Shown: piece after piece, positions 45,772-54,079 of the stretch
How the letters are laid out: every line of letters begins with the position of its first letter
Numbering within the stretch: position 1 is the first letter of the stretch
Assembly (NCBI RefSeq): GCF_014191355.1
Contig: NZ_JACHWM010000004.1
Coordinates: 62,001 to 126,000, forward strand
Length of the DNA: 64,000 nt
DNA from: Methylobacterium sp. R2-1
GTDB lineage: Bacteria > Pseudomonadota > Alphaproteobacteria > Rhizobiales > Beijerinckiaceae
Direction: 5' to 3'
Made by a program: the position numbers and the translations under genes
The notes under the pieces: model-generated
Database searches by the model: none
What the model saw: only the letters and a program-made list of their open reading frames with translations
Told to the model about the DNA's origin: nothing

Positions 45772-47739
45772 TCAAGGTACCGGCACCGGCTCAGTCAGCC
45801 CGTCGATCGAGAGCAGATAGCCAACGAGATCCGTCTGCTCCTCAGCGCTCACCCCAGCCTGCGAATCCGCCCAATAGGCGTGGCCCTGGCCGGTGACGCG
45901 GGCGGTCCGCGCCTTCTGTGAGGCGGCATTCGCGGCGACGACCTTCGCACGAAGGTCACGATCGACCAGGGCCCTCAGGCTGTTGGTCGGATCGGGCGCA
46001 ACGCCCGCATCGAGTGAGCCCGGAACGCCGAGCTGCTTCTCGATATCGGGTCCGACGGCGACACCGGAATCGTGAAGATAAGGCGCACTCCAGGCGAGAC
46101 CGACGAGATTCTGCACCTTGTAACCGCCCTTGGTGCCGGCATGCGCCCAGGCGAGTTGCACCTGCTTGAGGGCGTCCCCTTCCAAGGGAATCGGCACGAT
46201 CTTCGGCTCGGGCGGGAGCGGGAAAGGGGTGTCCGTGGCAAAGATGGCCGGGGGTGCGAGGTGCGCCTCCATCCGCACCGTCGAGCGCGCACGACTCGGC
46301 TGTGTGCCGATCTCCTCCACGGGGATGACCCTGTGGTTGCTGAGTGCCGGCCCGGAATGACAACCGGCGCAGCCCATGCGCTCGAAGACCGCGCGACCTC
46401 GCTTCACCCGCTCGGTGTCGGCGCCAGCGGAGGCCTCAGGCGCGCGGAGGAGGTTCTGAAAGGCCGACATCGCGTTGTTGGCGTAGTTGGCGGGCTCCCC
46501 CGGAGCCGAGGCCAGAAGTCCATTGTCGGTCAGGTAGTTGGTGGCCGGGAAGCTCGGAAGCACAGCGTAGCTGTTGAGGCCCGGCGTCCCCGGAGTCGGA
46601 TCGGCTGCCCTCAGCACGTCGGTCGGGCGCTTTCGCGAGGCGGGATCGTAGCGCAGGGGCGCCGCCGCCGCGCCTTGCAGGACCGTGCCGAGATAGACCT
46701 GCGGATCGAGCCCGAACAGGGTCTTCGCGGCTCGCGTCTGCTGCGTCGTGTCGGAATTGGCGGCGTGGACATTGTTGTTGAGCGCAGACAATCCCTTGAA
46801 CGGTCCGATACCGGCACGTCCGCTCCAGCTATAGGGCTCGGCGTAAGCCGAGAAGCTCGACGGGATCGAGGTCGGGTTCGTCTCGCGGTCGGCAGAGGAA
46901 TCGAAGCTGCCGGCGGGCCAGCTTGCGACCTCGATCTTGGCCGCGGCCTCGAAGCCGGCGCGGTCGGGTAGCGAGGCCTTCACCCCATCCTCGGTCGTCA
47001 CCGCGTGGGCCGGTTTCCCCGGATGGACGGTTGGATCGGCGCTCCCATGCATGAAGTAGGCGGTCGCGTTGCTCGCGAGCGCCATCAGCAGGCCGGCATT
47101 GAGATCCGTGTTGGGCGCGCCCTCCACGACCTTGCCCGAGCTCGGATCGACCGCCGCGTGACAGAGGGCGCAGGTGATCCCCATGCGCAAGTGTCCGCCG
47201 TCGTAGAAGGTGCGGATGCCGAGGATGAAGGGCGAACCTGGCTGCACGTCGAGTCCGGTCGGGACGAGGTCACCCCTCTTCCAGACCCTATCACCCACGG
47301 TCACGTCGCGAGCCATGCGGACCTGGAGATTGGTCGTGCCGGAGCCCCCAAGCAGGAGGATGGCACGGGCGACTTCATAGGGTGTCAGTCCGCCGTCGAG
47401 CATCCCCATCACGTCGGAGAGAAACACCTCGTTGCCGAAGGTCTCGCGATAGAAGGCTTCCCGGCCGCGCTTCACCAGCGCTTCGTCGATCGCGACCGCG
47501 CCTTTCTCGGCGGACAAAGCGTCGCGTCCCTCCGGCGTGGCATTCAGCCGCTCAGCCTCAGCCCGTGCGACGCGCCGGCCGAGGATGTCATACGCAGTTC
47601 TCAGCGGGTAGCGTTCGGGGTTCAGCAGATCGCTCTCGTTCGGCATCGGCGCATAGCTGAAGCGCGCGACTGAGCTGAGTGCGAGAACAGCCCCGGTCGC
47701 AATGGTTGAGATCAGAAGAAGGCGAAAGGCGCGAGCCAT
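45772..47739 (-). CDS. Di-haem cytochrome c peroxidase-like protein
   Basis: 655 residues from the ATG at 47739, which gives a signal or anchor helix (LLLISTIATGAVLALSSVA). Two haem c sites are visible: CALCH at about residue 166 and CAGCH near 433. Between them, a region with SFSAYAEPYSWSG and NYANNAMSAFQNLLRAPEAS is seen, and near the end LVGLAWSAPYLHDSGVAVG and TDLVGYLLSIDG, which recalls the last part of MauG/cytochrome c peroxidases. The usual length is about 340-400, so this is unusually long, with an added N-terminal part of ~250 residues. The open frame continues upstream to 48513, but that part is out of the gene. Substrate unknown. Confidence 0.75.
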   Translation of the reverse strand: MARAFRLLLISTIATGAVLALSSVARFSYAPMPNESDLLNPERYPLRTAYDILGRRVARAEAERLNATPEGRDALSAEKGAVAIDEALVKRGREAFYRETFGNEVFLSDVMGMLDGGLTPYEVARAILLLGGSGTTNLQVRMARDVTVGDRVWKRGDLVPTGLDVQPGSPFILGIRTFYDGGHLRMGITCALCHAAVDPSSGKVVEGAPNTDLNAGLLMALASNATAYFMHGSADPTVHPGKPAHAVTTEDGVKASLPDRAGFEAAAKIEVASWPAGSFDSSADRETNPTSIPSSFSAYAEPYSWSGRAGIGPFKGLSALNNNVHAANSDTTQQTRAAKTLFGLDPQVYLGTVLQGAAAAPLRYDPASRKRPTDVLRAADPTPGTPGLNSYAVLPSFPATNYLTDNGLLASAPGEPANYANNAMSAFQNLLRAPEASAGADTERVKRGRAVFERMGCAGCHSGPALSNHRVIPVEEIGTQPSRARSTVRMEAHLAPPAIFATDTPFPLPPEPKIVPIPLEGDALKQVQLAWAHAGTKGGYKVQNLVGLAWSAPYLHDSGVAVGPDIEKQLGVPGSLDAGVAPDPTNSLRALVDRDLRAKVVAANAASQKARTARVTGQGHAYWADSQAGVSAEEQTDLVGYLLSIDGLTEPVPVP

Positions 47740-48021
47740 TAGGGCGCTTTTTCCTCGTGGCAATGAGGTCAAACAAGGTGCAGTCGCACTTAGGCCATCG
47801 ACATAGGTCGGGTGCGACAGGCAAGAACGTAGGTGAGGTCGTCTTAGATGCGCCCCAAACGTCGCAGGTCGGATTTCGAACCCTTCACGTGCATCTGGAT
47901 AGCGATACGGTCTTTTGAGCTCTGATAATCTATGTTGGCGCGGGGGGAGGCAAATCGCGGGACAAGTCCGGCGCGGGGGCAGAGGCTCCTGCGCAAGTCC
48001 GTGATCTGCCACAGGACCTTG

Positions 48022-48768
48022 ATGCCACAGACTGCCCTCGACGACCTTGCATCGCCGCTTGATGACGAGGTGCCGACGCTGCCCCCTGAGGTCCAGCAGC
48101 GCCTCGGGGCCCTTCTCGCCGAAGCCTACGCACGTATGCCGGGCAGTCCGAACGCCGAAGCCGGCCACTTCGATGCTCTGCTGGCGCGCTTGGAGACTGT
48201 GCTCGTCGCCCAGGAGGGCAAGGACGAGGAGTCGTTCCGGGCCGCCATCATCGAGATGACGCCGCGTCTCTACAACTTCGCCATGTCGCTGACGAAGAAC
48301 CCGTCGGCCGCCGACGATCTCGTCCAGGACACGTTTCTTCGGGCTTGGCGAAGCCGCTCGCGCTTCACCGTCGGCACAAATCTCGGCGCGTGGCTGTTCA
48401 CGATCATGCGCAACGCCTTCTACTCGCGCCACCGTAAGGAGGTGCGCGAGGTCGCCGACAGCGACGGCGACTACGCCGAGCGCCTCGCCGCTGCGCCCGA
48501 GCAATCGGGCCATATCGATCTGATGGATGCGCAGACCGCGCTCGCCAAGCTACCGCTGCCGATGCGGCAAGCACTTATCCTCGTGGCGATCGAGAACCTC
48601 AGCTACGAGGAGGCGGCGACCGTGATGAACTGCCGCATCGGCACGGTGAAGAGCCGTGTCTGGCGCGCCCGGGAGCAGCTCGCGCAGATCCTCGGCTACA
48701 GCGCCGCCGACGTCGGGTCGGACGGCATGACCCTGTCCGCCGTCGGCGGCTCGACTTGGATGGCGTAG
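48022..48768 (+). CDS. ECF-type sigma factor with N-terminal extension
   Basis: 248 residues from the ATG at 48022, with AGGA at a good distance. The first ~75 residues are an unusual acidic extension (LASPLDDEVPTLPPEVQ) before a standard ECF core: region 2 with NPSAADDLVQDTFLRAW and FTVGTNLGAWLFTIMRN, region 4 with LPLPMRQALILVAIENLSYEE and IGTVKSRVWRAREQL. The sequence is near the EcfG-like group of general stress sigma factors in Alphaproteobacteria, but no anti-sigma factor or PhyR gene is adjacent. The C-terminal tail of ~25 residues is also not part of the standard fold. Confidence 0.9.
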   Translation: MPQTALDDLASPLDDEVPTLPPEVQQRLGALLAEAYARMPGSPNAEAGHFDALLARLETVLVAQEGKDEESFRAAIIEMTPRLYNFAMSLTKNPSAADDLVQDTFLRAWRSRSRFTVGTNLGAWLFTIMRNAFYSRHRKEVREVADSDGDYAERLAAAPEQSGHIDLMDAQTALAKLPLPMRQALILVAIENLSYEEAATVMNCRIGTVKSRVWRAREQLAQILGYSAADVGSDGMTLSAVGGSTWMA

Positions 48769-48815
48769 CCGCCCACGATTGATCGGCGCCGAGCGAGGCC
48801 CGGCGCCGTGTTCCG

Positions 48816-49655
48816 TCAGGCGCTCATCTGCAATTGCAATTGTGGCAGGCGGGACGTCCGGGCGAGACCGAACTCCTTCAGCGACACGACCTCGACCAGC
48901 GCGTCCTTGCGGGCGATCACGACGCTGTTGTCCGGAACCGGCGTCCAGGTCGCGTGCTCCTTGTCGAGGGGCTCCGAGACCACGACGACTCCGTCCGCGG
49001 ACTGCCGGTAATACATGCTGTTGGCCGCGTCATTGGCTGCGTAGCGGAAGGCGTAAAGGTCGCGCCCATCGGCAAGCGCTGCGGTGAAGCGGAACGGGTG
49101 ACCGCCCTCGATGCCGCCGACCATCTCCGTGACGTTGGCGAGCGCCAGCGCCGTCGCGGTGATCGGGTCGCGCTTCACCTCCGAGGCCATCAGGCCCTGC
49201 CCGAGGATCGCCAGGAACAGCGCCTCGGAATCCGTTGTGCCGTTGCGCGACGGATAGAGTTCGTCCGGGATCAGCGCCTCGATCGGCCGACGCAGCCGCG
49301 CCCAATCGCCGACATAGCCGTTATGCATGAACAGCCACGGACCACAGGCGAAGGGATGGCAGTTTGGCCGGGTGATCGGTGTGCCCGTCGCCGCGCGCAC
49401 ATGGGCGAAGAACAAGTGCGAGTGCAGGTGGCGGCAGATGTAGCGCAGGTTCTCGTCGGACCATGCCGGCTGTACCTCGCGAAAGCGGCCGGGCTCGGGA
49501 TGGTCACCGTACCAGCCGAGGCCGAAGCCGTCGCCGTTGGTGCTCGCGGTCGATTCGAGTGCCTTGATGCTCTGCGAAACCAGGGAATGCGCCGGCTCGG
49601 TTACGTAATGCTCGAGCGGGATCGTGCGGCCTCTATAAGCGATCCAGCGACACAT
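48816..49655 (-). CDS. Class II glutamine amidotransferase (YafJ/EgtC-like)
   Basis: 279 residues from the ATG at 49655; this start puts the catalytic Cys at position 2 (MCRWIAYRG), as needed for an N-terminal nucleophile enzyme. Other motifs are NGDGFGLGWYG, HVRAATGTPITRPNCHPF (Arg and Asn of the glutamine site) and MHNGYVGDW. No synthetase half is present, so the partner or acceptor is unknown. EgtC-like hydrolases and YafJ are the closest kinds. A frame further upstream is spurious. Confidence 0.85.
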   Translation of the reverse strand: MCRWIAYRGRTIPLEHYVTEPAHSLVSQSIKALESTASTNGDGFGLGWYGDHPEPGRFREVQPAWSDENLRYICRHLHSHLFFAHVRAATGTPITRPNCHPFACGPWLFMHNGYVGDWARLRRPIEALIPDELYPSRNGTTDSEALFLAILGQGLMASEVKRDPITATALALANVTEMVGGIEGGHPFRFTAALADGRDLYAFRYAANDAANSMYYRQSADGVVVVSEPLDKEHATWTPVPDNSVVIARKDALVEVVSLKEFGLARTSRLPQLQLQMSA

Positions 49656-49794
49656 CGTTTCCGGTCTCCCGCAGCGTTCCAGCGCATCACGCATCGGGGA
49701 TGATCGTGGAGAATCCGCGTCACCTTGAGCGCAGCCACTCGCGCCGACGGATGCTCGACGCAAGGGGTCATGGGTGCAACGCGGGAGCGGCCGA

Positions 49795-51564
49795 TCAGAT
49801 GCCGTGCGATTGCAGCCAGGCTTCGAGCAGGGCGACCTGCCAGAGCTTGGAATTGCCCTTCGGCGTCAGCGTCCCGTCGGGATCGGCGAGCAGGTGATCC
49901 ACGTAAGGGCGGTTGAAGATCCCGCGCTCGCGGGCCGCCGGACGGTCGAGCACGTCGCGCACGAAGTCCATGAACGGCCCGCGGATGTGCTTCAGGGCCG
50001 GGACCGGGAAGTAGCCTTTGGGCCGGTCGATCACCTCGGACGGCACCACCGCGCGGGCGGCCTCCTTGAGGATGAACTTGCCGCCGTCGCGCACCTTCAG
50101 CTCGGCGGGGATGCGGGCGGCGAGTTCCACGAGTTCGTGGTCGAGGAAGGGAACGCGCGCCTCGAGCCCGCAGGCCATCGTCATGTTGTCGACCCGCTTG
50201 ACCGGATCGTCGACGAGCATGATCCGCTGGTCGAGGTCGAGGGTCTTGTCGATGGCGCTCGCGCTCCTCGAATCGGCGAAAAAGCGGGCGATGAAGTCGC
50301 GGCTGTAATCCTCGTCGACGAAATCGGGGGTGAGCGCCTCGCGCATCTCCGCGTGGTCCCGGTCGAAATAGGCGCGCGCGTAGTCCGCTGTCGGATCAGT
50401 CGAGCCCATCAGCTTCGGGTACCAATGGTAGCCGCCGAATACCTCATCGGCGCCCTGACCGCTCTGGATCACCTTCACGTGCTTGGCGACCTCCTCCGAC
50501 AGGAGCAGGAACGCCACCGCATCGTGGCTCATCTGCGGCTCGGCCATGGCATGGATCGCCGCCGGCAGGGCCTCCAGCGTGCGGGAACCGTCCACGACGA
50601 GCTTGGCGTGATCGGTCTCGAACCGCTCGGCGATGATGTCGGAGTACTTGAATTCGTCACCCTCGACGCCGTTCACCGCATCGAAGCCGACCGAGAAGGT
50701 CTTCAACCCGCTCTGGCCGTTCTTCGCCAACAGAGCGACGATCACCGACGAATCGAGACCACCCGAGAGCAAAACGCCGGTCGGCACGTCGGCGATCTGG
50801 CGGCGGGCAACCGCAATGCCGAGCGCATCCAACACCGCCGCGCGCCAGTCCGCCTCCGTCATGTGGCGGTCTTCGTCACGCGGACCGACGGTCAGCGTCC
50901 AGTAGGTTTCTTCCTGGCGGGAGCCGTCGGGCTCGAAGGTCAGGGTCGTGGCCGGATGGACCTTCCGCACACCCTTGAGGATCGTCAGCGGCGCCGGCAC
51001 GCCCGCGTGCCAGCTCATGTAGTGGTGAAGGGCCACCTTATCGATCGTCGTATCGACGTCGCCCGCCGCGAGCAGAGCCGGCAGGGAGGAGGCGAAGCGG
51101 AAGCGCTTGCCGGTCTCGCCGTAGTAGAGCGGCTTGATGCCGAGCCGGTCCCGGGCGAGCGTCACGCGGCCCGAGTCGCGCTCGTGAACCGCGAAGACGA
51201 ACATACCGAGGAAGCGCTTCACGCAATCCCGGCCCCAGGCATGGAACGCCTTGAGCACGACCTCGGTGTCGCTCGTCGAGAAGAAGCGGTAGCCCTTGGC
51301 GACAAGCTCCTCGCGCAGGTCCTTGTAGTTGTAGATGCAGCCGTTGAAGACGATCGAGAGGCCGAGCTCGGCATCGATCATCGGCTGCTGGCCGGCTTCC
51401 GACAGGTCGATGATCTTCAGACGGCAGTGGCCGAACAGGACGCCACCCTGGCCGTGGAGCCCGCCGGCGTCAGGGCCGCGGGAGCGCAGAACCTCCATCA
51501 TCGCCCGCACGGCGTTCGGATCGGCCGCACCGCCGAAATTGATCTCTCCGCAGATCCCGCACAT
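49795..51564 (-). CDS. Asparagine-synthase-type amidotransferase, N-acetylglutaminylglutamine (NAGGN) type candidate
   Basis: 589 residues. Cys2 opens the glutaminase half (MCGICGEINFGG, RSRGPDAGG, HCRLKIIDLSEAGQQPM, IVFNGCIYNYKDL). The synthetase half at ~240 on has the ATP pyrophosphatase loop LLSGGLDSSVIVALLA and YPKLMGSTDPTADYARAYF. The form MCGICGE, FNGCIYNY, and PTGVLLSGGLDSS with ALHHYMSWHAGVPAP fits the amidotransferase of NAGGN osmolyte synthesis rather than general AsnB. Its usual partner, an acetylglutaminylglutamine synthetase, is not in this window, so the assignment is from the sequence alone. Confidence 0.75.
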   Translation of the reverse strand: MCGICGEINFGGAADPNAVRAMMEVLRSRGPDAGGLHGQGGVLFGHCRLKIIDLSEAGQQPMIDAELGLSIVFNGCIYNYKDLREELVAKGYRFFSTSDTEVVLKAFHAWGRDCVKRFLGMFVFAVHERDSGRVTLARDRLGIKPLYYGETGKRFRFASSLPALLAAGDVDTTIDKVALHHYMSWHAGVPAPLTILKGVRKVHPATTLTFEPDGSRQEETYWTLTVGPRDEDRHMTEADWRAAVLDALGIAVARRQIADVPTGVLLSGGLDSSVIVALLAKNGQSGLKTFSVGFDAVNGVEGDEFKYSDIIAERFETDHAKLVVDGSRTLEALPAAIHAMAEPQMSHDAVAFLLLSEEVAKHVKVIQSGQGADEVFGGYHWYPKLMGSTDPTADYARAYFDRDHAEMREALTPDFVDEDYSRDFIARFFADSRSASAIDKTLDLDQRIMLVDDPVKRVDNMTMACGLEARVPFLDHELVELAARIPAELKVRDGGKFILKEAARAVVPSEVIDRPKGYFPVPALKHIRGPFMDFVRDVLDRPAARERGIFNRPYVDHLLADPDGTLTPKGNSKLWQVALLEAWLQSHGI

Positions 51565-51749
51565 CGCCGCCGGCCGTCCTCGTCTCGTCCTGGGTGCCCA
51601 AACTTGAGCGTCAGAACCGGGCGGCGCCCGATGCGTTCCCTTCCGCCCGCAAAACCCTCAGCTTCGTTCGATGCCGCACGGCAGCGCCGCTCGGCTCGCT
51701 CTGGCCTAGCGATTTTCGAGCTATCGTCGAATGGATCGGCGCCGGCGCC

Positions 51750-52394
51750 TCAGGCCGGCAACGTCAGCCCCTCGCGGGCGAAGACCGCCCGGACGGCAGG
51801 GCGCTCGGCCATCCGGCGGGCGTGCGCCGTCCAGGCCGGGAAGCGGGCCGGCATGTCGAAGCCGATGGAGGGGCCGCGGGCCCAGATCCAGAACACCATC
51901 AGGTAGGGATCGACGACGCTGTAGCGCTCGCCGAGCGCCCAGCCTCCATTCGAGAGCCGCACCTCGGTCATGGTGCAGAGATCGCCGAAGGTGTCGGCGC
52001 CCTTCGCCCGGATCTCGGGGAAGGCCGCTTCGTCGGCGCTGTAGCGCTCGGGCCGGCGGACATGGGCGAAGGCAATGTGGTGCCCGGTCGAGAGCCATGC
52101 CATCCATTCATCGGCGATCGCCTGCCCTCGCGGATCCTTGGGCAGCAATCCGGCCTCCGGATGCGAGCGGGCGAGGTGACGCAGGATCGCCGCGTTCTCG
52201 GTCAGCACCCAGCCATCCTCGTAGAGCGCCGGCACGCGCCCACGCTCATTGACGGCGAGGTATTCCGGTGCCCGCTGATCGCCCTTGGCGAGGTCGAGGC
52301 GGATCGTCTCATAGGGCGCGCCGATCTCCTCCAGGACGATGTGAGAGGCGAGCGAGCAGGCGCCGGGCGCGTAGTAGAGGGTGCGGGTGGTCAT
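51750..52394 (-). CDS. Glutathione S-transferase family protein
   Basis: 214 residues from the ATG at 52394. A thioredoxin-like N-terminal half (TLYYAPGACSLASHIVLEE, with Cys or Ser as possible catalytic residue, and the glutathione loop RGRVPALYEDGWVLTENAAIL) is followed by an all-helical half (GWALGERYSVVDPYLMVFW). The GACSL motif is usual in the bacterial beta-type. The gene stands alone; substrate unknown. Confidence 0.9.
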   Translation of the reverse strand: MTTRTLYYAPGACSLASHIVLEEIGAPYETIRLDLAKGDQRAPEYLAVNERGRVPALYEDGWVLTENAAILRHLARSHPEAGLLPKDPRGQAIADEWMAWLSTGHHIAFAHVRRPERYSADEAAFPEIRAKGADTFGDLCTMTEVRLSNGGWALGERYSVVDPYLMVFWIWARGPSIGFDMPARFPAWTAHARRMAERPAVRAVFAREGLTLPA

Positions 52395-52458
52395 GGGCCT
52401 TCTTGATCGCTGCGGACGACGCCTTCCGTAGAATAGCGCCGCCCGCGGCAATGCCCAG

Positions 52459-53001
52459 CTACAGCGGCTCCGCGCCACGCCCCATCGCGGCGATGCCGGT
52501 GCGGGAGATCTCCACGAGGCCGATCACCGAAAGCAGGCGAATGAAGCGGTCGATCTCCTCGGTCGAACCGGTCAGCTCGAACACGAAGGAGTTCAGCGTG
52601 GCGTCGAGGGTGCGGGCGCCGAAGGCGGCGGCGAGGCGCAGGGCCTCGCTCCGGTGCTCGCCGGTGCCGGCCACCTTCACGAGGCAGAGTTCGCGCTCAA
52701 GCGCCTGCCCCTGGAGCGTCAGGTCGACGACGCGGTGGACCGGGACGAGGCGGTCGAGTTGCGCCTTGATCTGGTCGATCACGGCGTTGGTGCCGGTGGT
52801 GACGATGGTGATGCGCGAGAGGTGACGTGCCTCTTCCGTCTCGGAGACCGTCAGGCTCTCGATGTTGTAGCCGCGGCCGGAGAACAGGCCGGCGATGCGG
52901 GCGAGCGCGCCGGGCTCGTTGTCCACGATCACCGCCAGGGTGTGGCGGTTGACGGTCTCGATCCGCGTTGGCTCGGAGTAGTGGCTGTTCATCGCGTTCA
53001 T
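52459..53001 (-). CDS. ilvH: Acetolactate synthase small (regulatory) subunit
   Basis: 180 residues from the ATG at 53001, with GAGGAA 9 nt upstream. The N-terminal ACT domain is clear (HTLAVIVDNEPGALARIAGLF, RGYNIESLTVS), followed by the second ACT-like part (LDATLNSFVFELTGST). It binds valine and confers feedback inhibition and full activity on IlvB, which lies upstream on the same strand beyond an oppositely oriented gene. So a common transcript with ilvB is possible but would need to pass antisense through the methyltransferase gene. Confidence 0.95.
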   Translation of the reverse strand: MNAMNSHYSEPTRIETVNRHTLAVIVDNEPGALARIAGLFSGRGYNIESLTVSETEEARHLSRITIVTTGTNAVIDQIKAQLDRLVPVHRVVDLTLQGQALERELCLVKVAGTGEHRSEALRLAAAFGARTLDATLNSFVFELTGSTEEIDRFIRLLSVIGLVEISRTGIAAMGRGAEPL

Positions 53002-53107
53002 CGTCTGGCGTTCCTCAACTTGAACCCTGCGTGATTCTGCTTTCGCCACCTCAGGTCAGCACCGCAATGCTGGACCCGCCTGCCGGTGGCGTGATACCGG
53101 CCGCGCC

Positions 53108-54007
53108 ATGGATCGGCGCCAGCGTGTCTTGAATCTCGTCCTGCCGCAGGGCCGAACCGGCGTCGAGATCGGCCCCCTCACGAACCCTCTCATCCTCAAG
53201 GAGGAGGGCGACGTGCTCTACGCCGACCACCTGCCGACGGACGAGCTGCGCCGCCAGTACAACGGCCATCCGACGCTCGGCCCGGCCGGTACCGACGGCA
53301 TCCATCCCGTCGATATCGTCCTGGGGGAGGGCGGCCTGTCGGACGCGCTCGGTCCGCGCGGGCCGGTCGATTACATCGTGGCCTCGCACGTCGTCGAGCA
53401 CGTCCCCAATCCCGTCCGCTGGCTGCGCGAGGCGGGTGACGCCCTGCGCGAGGGTGGCGTGTTCTGCCTCATCGTGCCCGACAAGCGCTTCACCTTCGAC
53501 CACTTCCGCACACCGACGACGGCCGGCGCGCTGGTCGCCGCCCATCTCGCCGGCCTGCGCAAGCCGCCACTCGCCACCGTCTACGAGCACTTCGCCCGCA
53601 CGAGCCCGGTCGACGCTGGTGCGATTTGGAAGGGCAGCTCCGTGACGTGCAAGCCGATCAGCGGCGGTCCGACCGAAGCCCTGTCCATCGCTGCCGGCAT
53701 CGCCGAGACGGGTGCCTCGGTCGATGTGCACTGCGCGGTGTTCACGCCCTGCAGCTTCGCCCGGATCCTCGCGGAGCTGATCGGCCTCGACCTGCTGCCT
53801 TTCGAATGCGCGGCCCTGGAGCCGACCCGCCCGCGGGAGAGCGAGTTCTTCGTACTCCTTCGCAAATGCACCGACCGAGCGGCGGCGGAACGTGCCGCGA
53901 CCGTGCCGCGCCTCGATCCGAGCCGCCACGACGCGCTGCCACGGCCGACATGGCCGCAGCGGATCGGCCTGCGACTTCCGCGACGCTGGCACCGGGCCTT
54001 CCGCTAA
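53108..54007 (+). CDS. Class I SAM-dependent methyltransferase-like protein
   Basis: 299 residues. A weak SAM-binding start (GVEIGPLTNPLILKEEGDVLYAD) is followed by the characteristic ...VDYIVASHVVEHVPNPVRWLREA and LREGGVFCLIVPDKRFTFD segments of methyltransferase type 11-like folds. The C-terminal half lacks a known domain. It is encoded on the plus strand between ilvB and ilvH, both on the minus strand, so it was probably inserted there. Substrate unknown; glycan or lipid modification is a guess. Confidence 0.75.
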   Translation: MDRRQRVLNLVLPQGRTGVEIGPLTNPLILKEEGDVLYADHLPTDELRRQYNGHPTLGPAGTDGIHPVDIVLGEGGLSDALGPRGPVDYIVASHVVEHVPNPVRWLREAGDALREGGVFCLIVPDKRFTFDHFRTPTTAGALVAAHLAGLRKPPLATVYEHFARTSPVDAGAIWKGSSVTCKPISGGPTEALSIAAGIAETGASVDVHCAVFTPCSFARILAELIGLDLLPFECAALEPTRPRESEFFVLLRKCTDRAAAERAATVPRLDPSRHDALPRPTWPQRIGLRLPRRWHRAFR

Positions 54008-54079
54008 GGGAAGGTCCGACGCCGCCGATCGAAGCGTCCACTCCATGGCTCCGTGCCGCGAGACAGGATGCCGGTCCAA

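Noticed and set aside
47740..48513. N-terminal extension of the peroxidase-like gene to 48513
   Set aside because: It runs antisense through the ECF sigma gene, and a signal/anchor helix starts at 47739.
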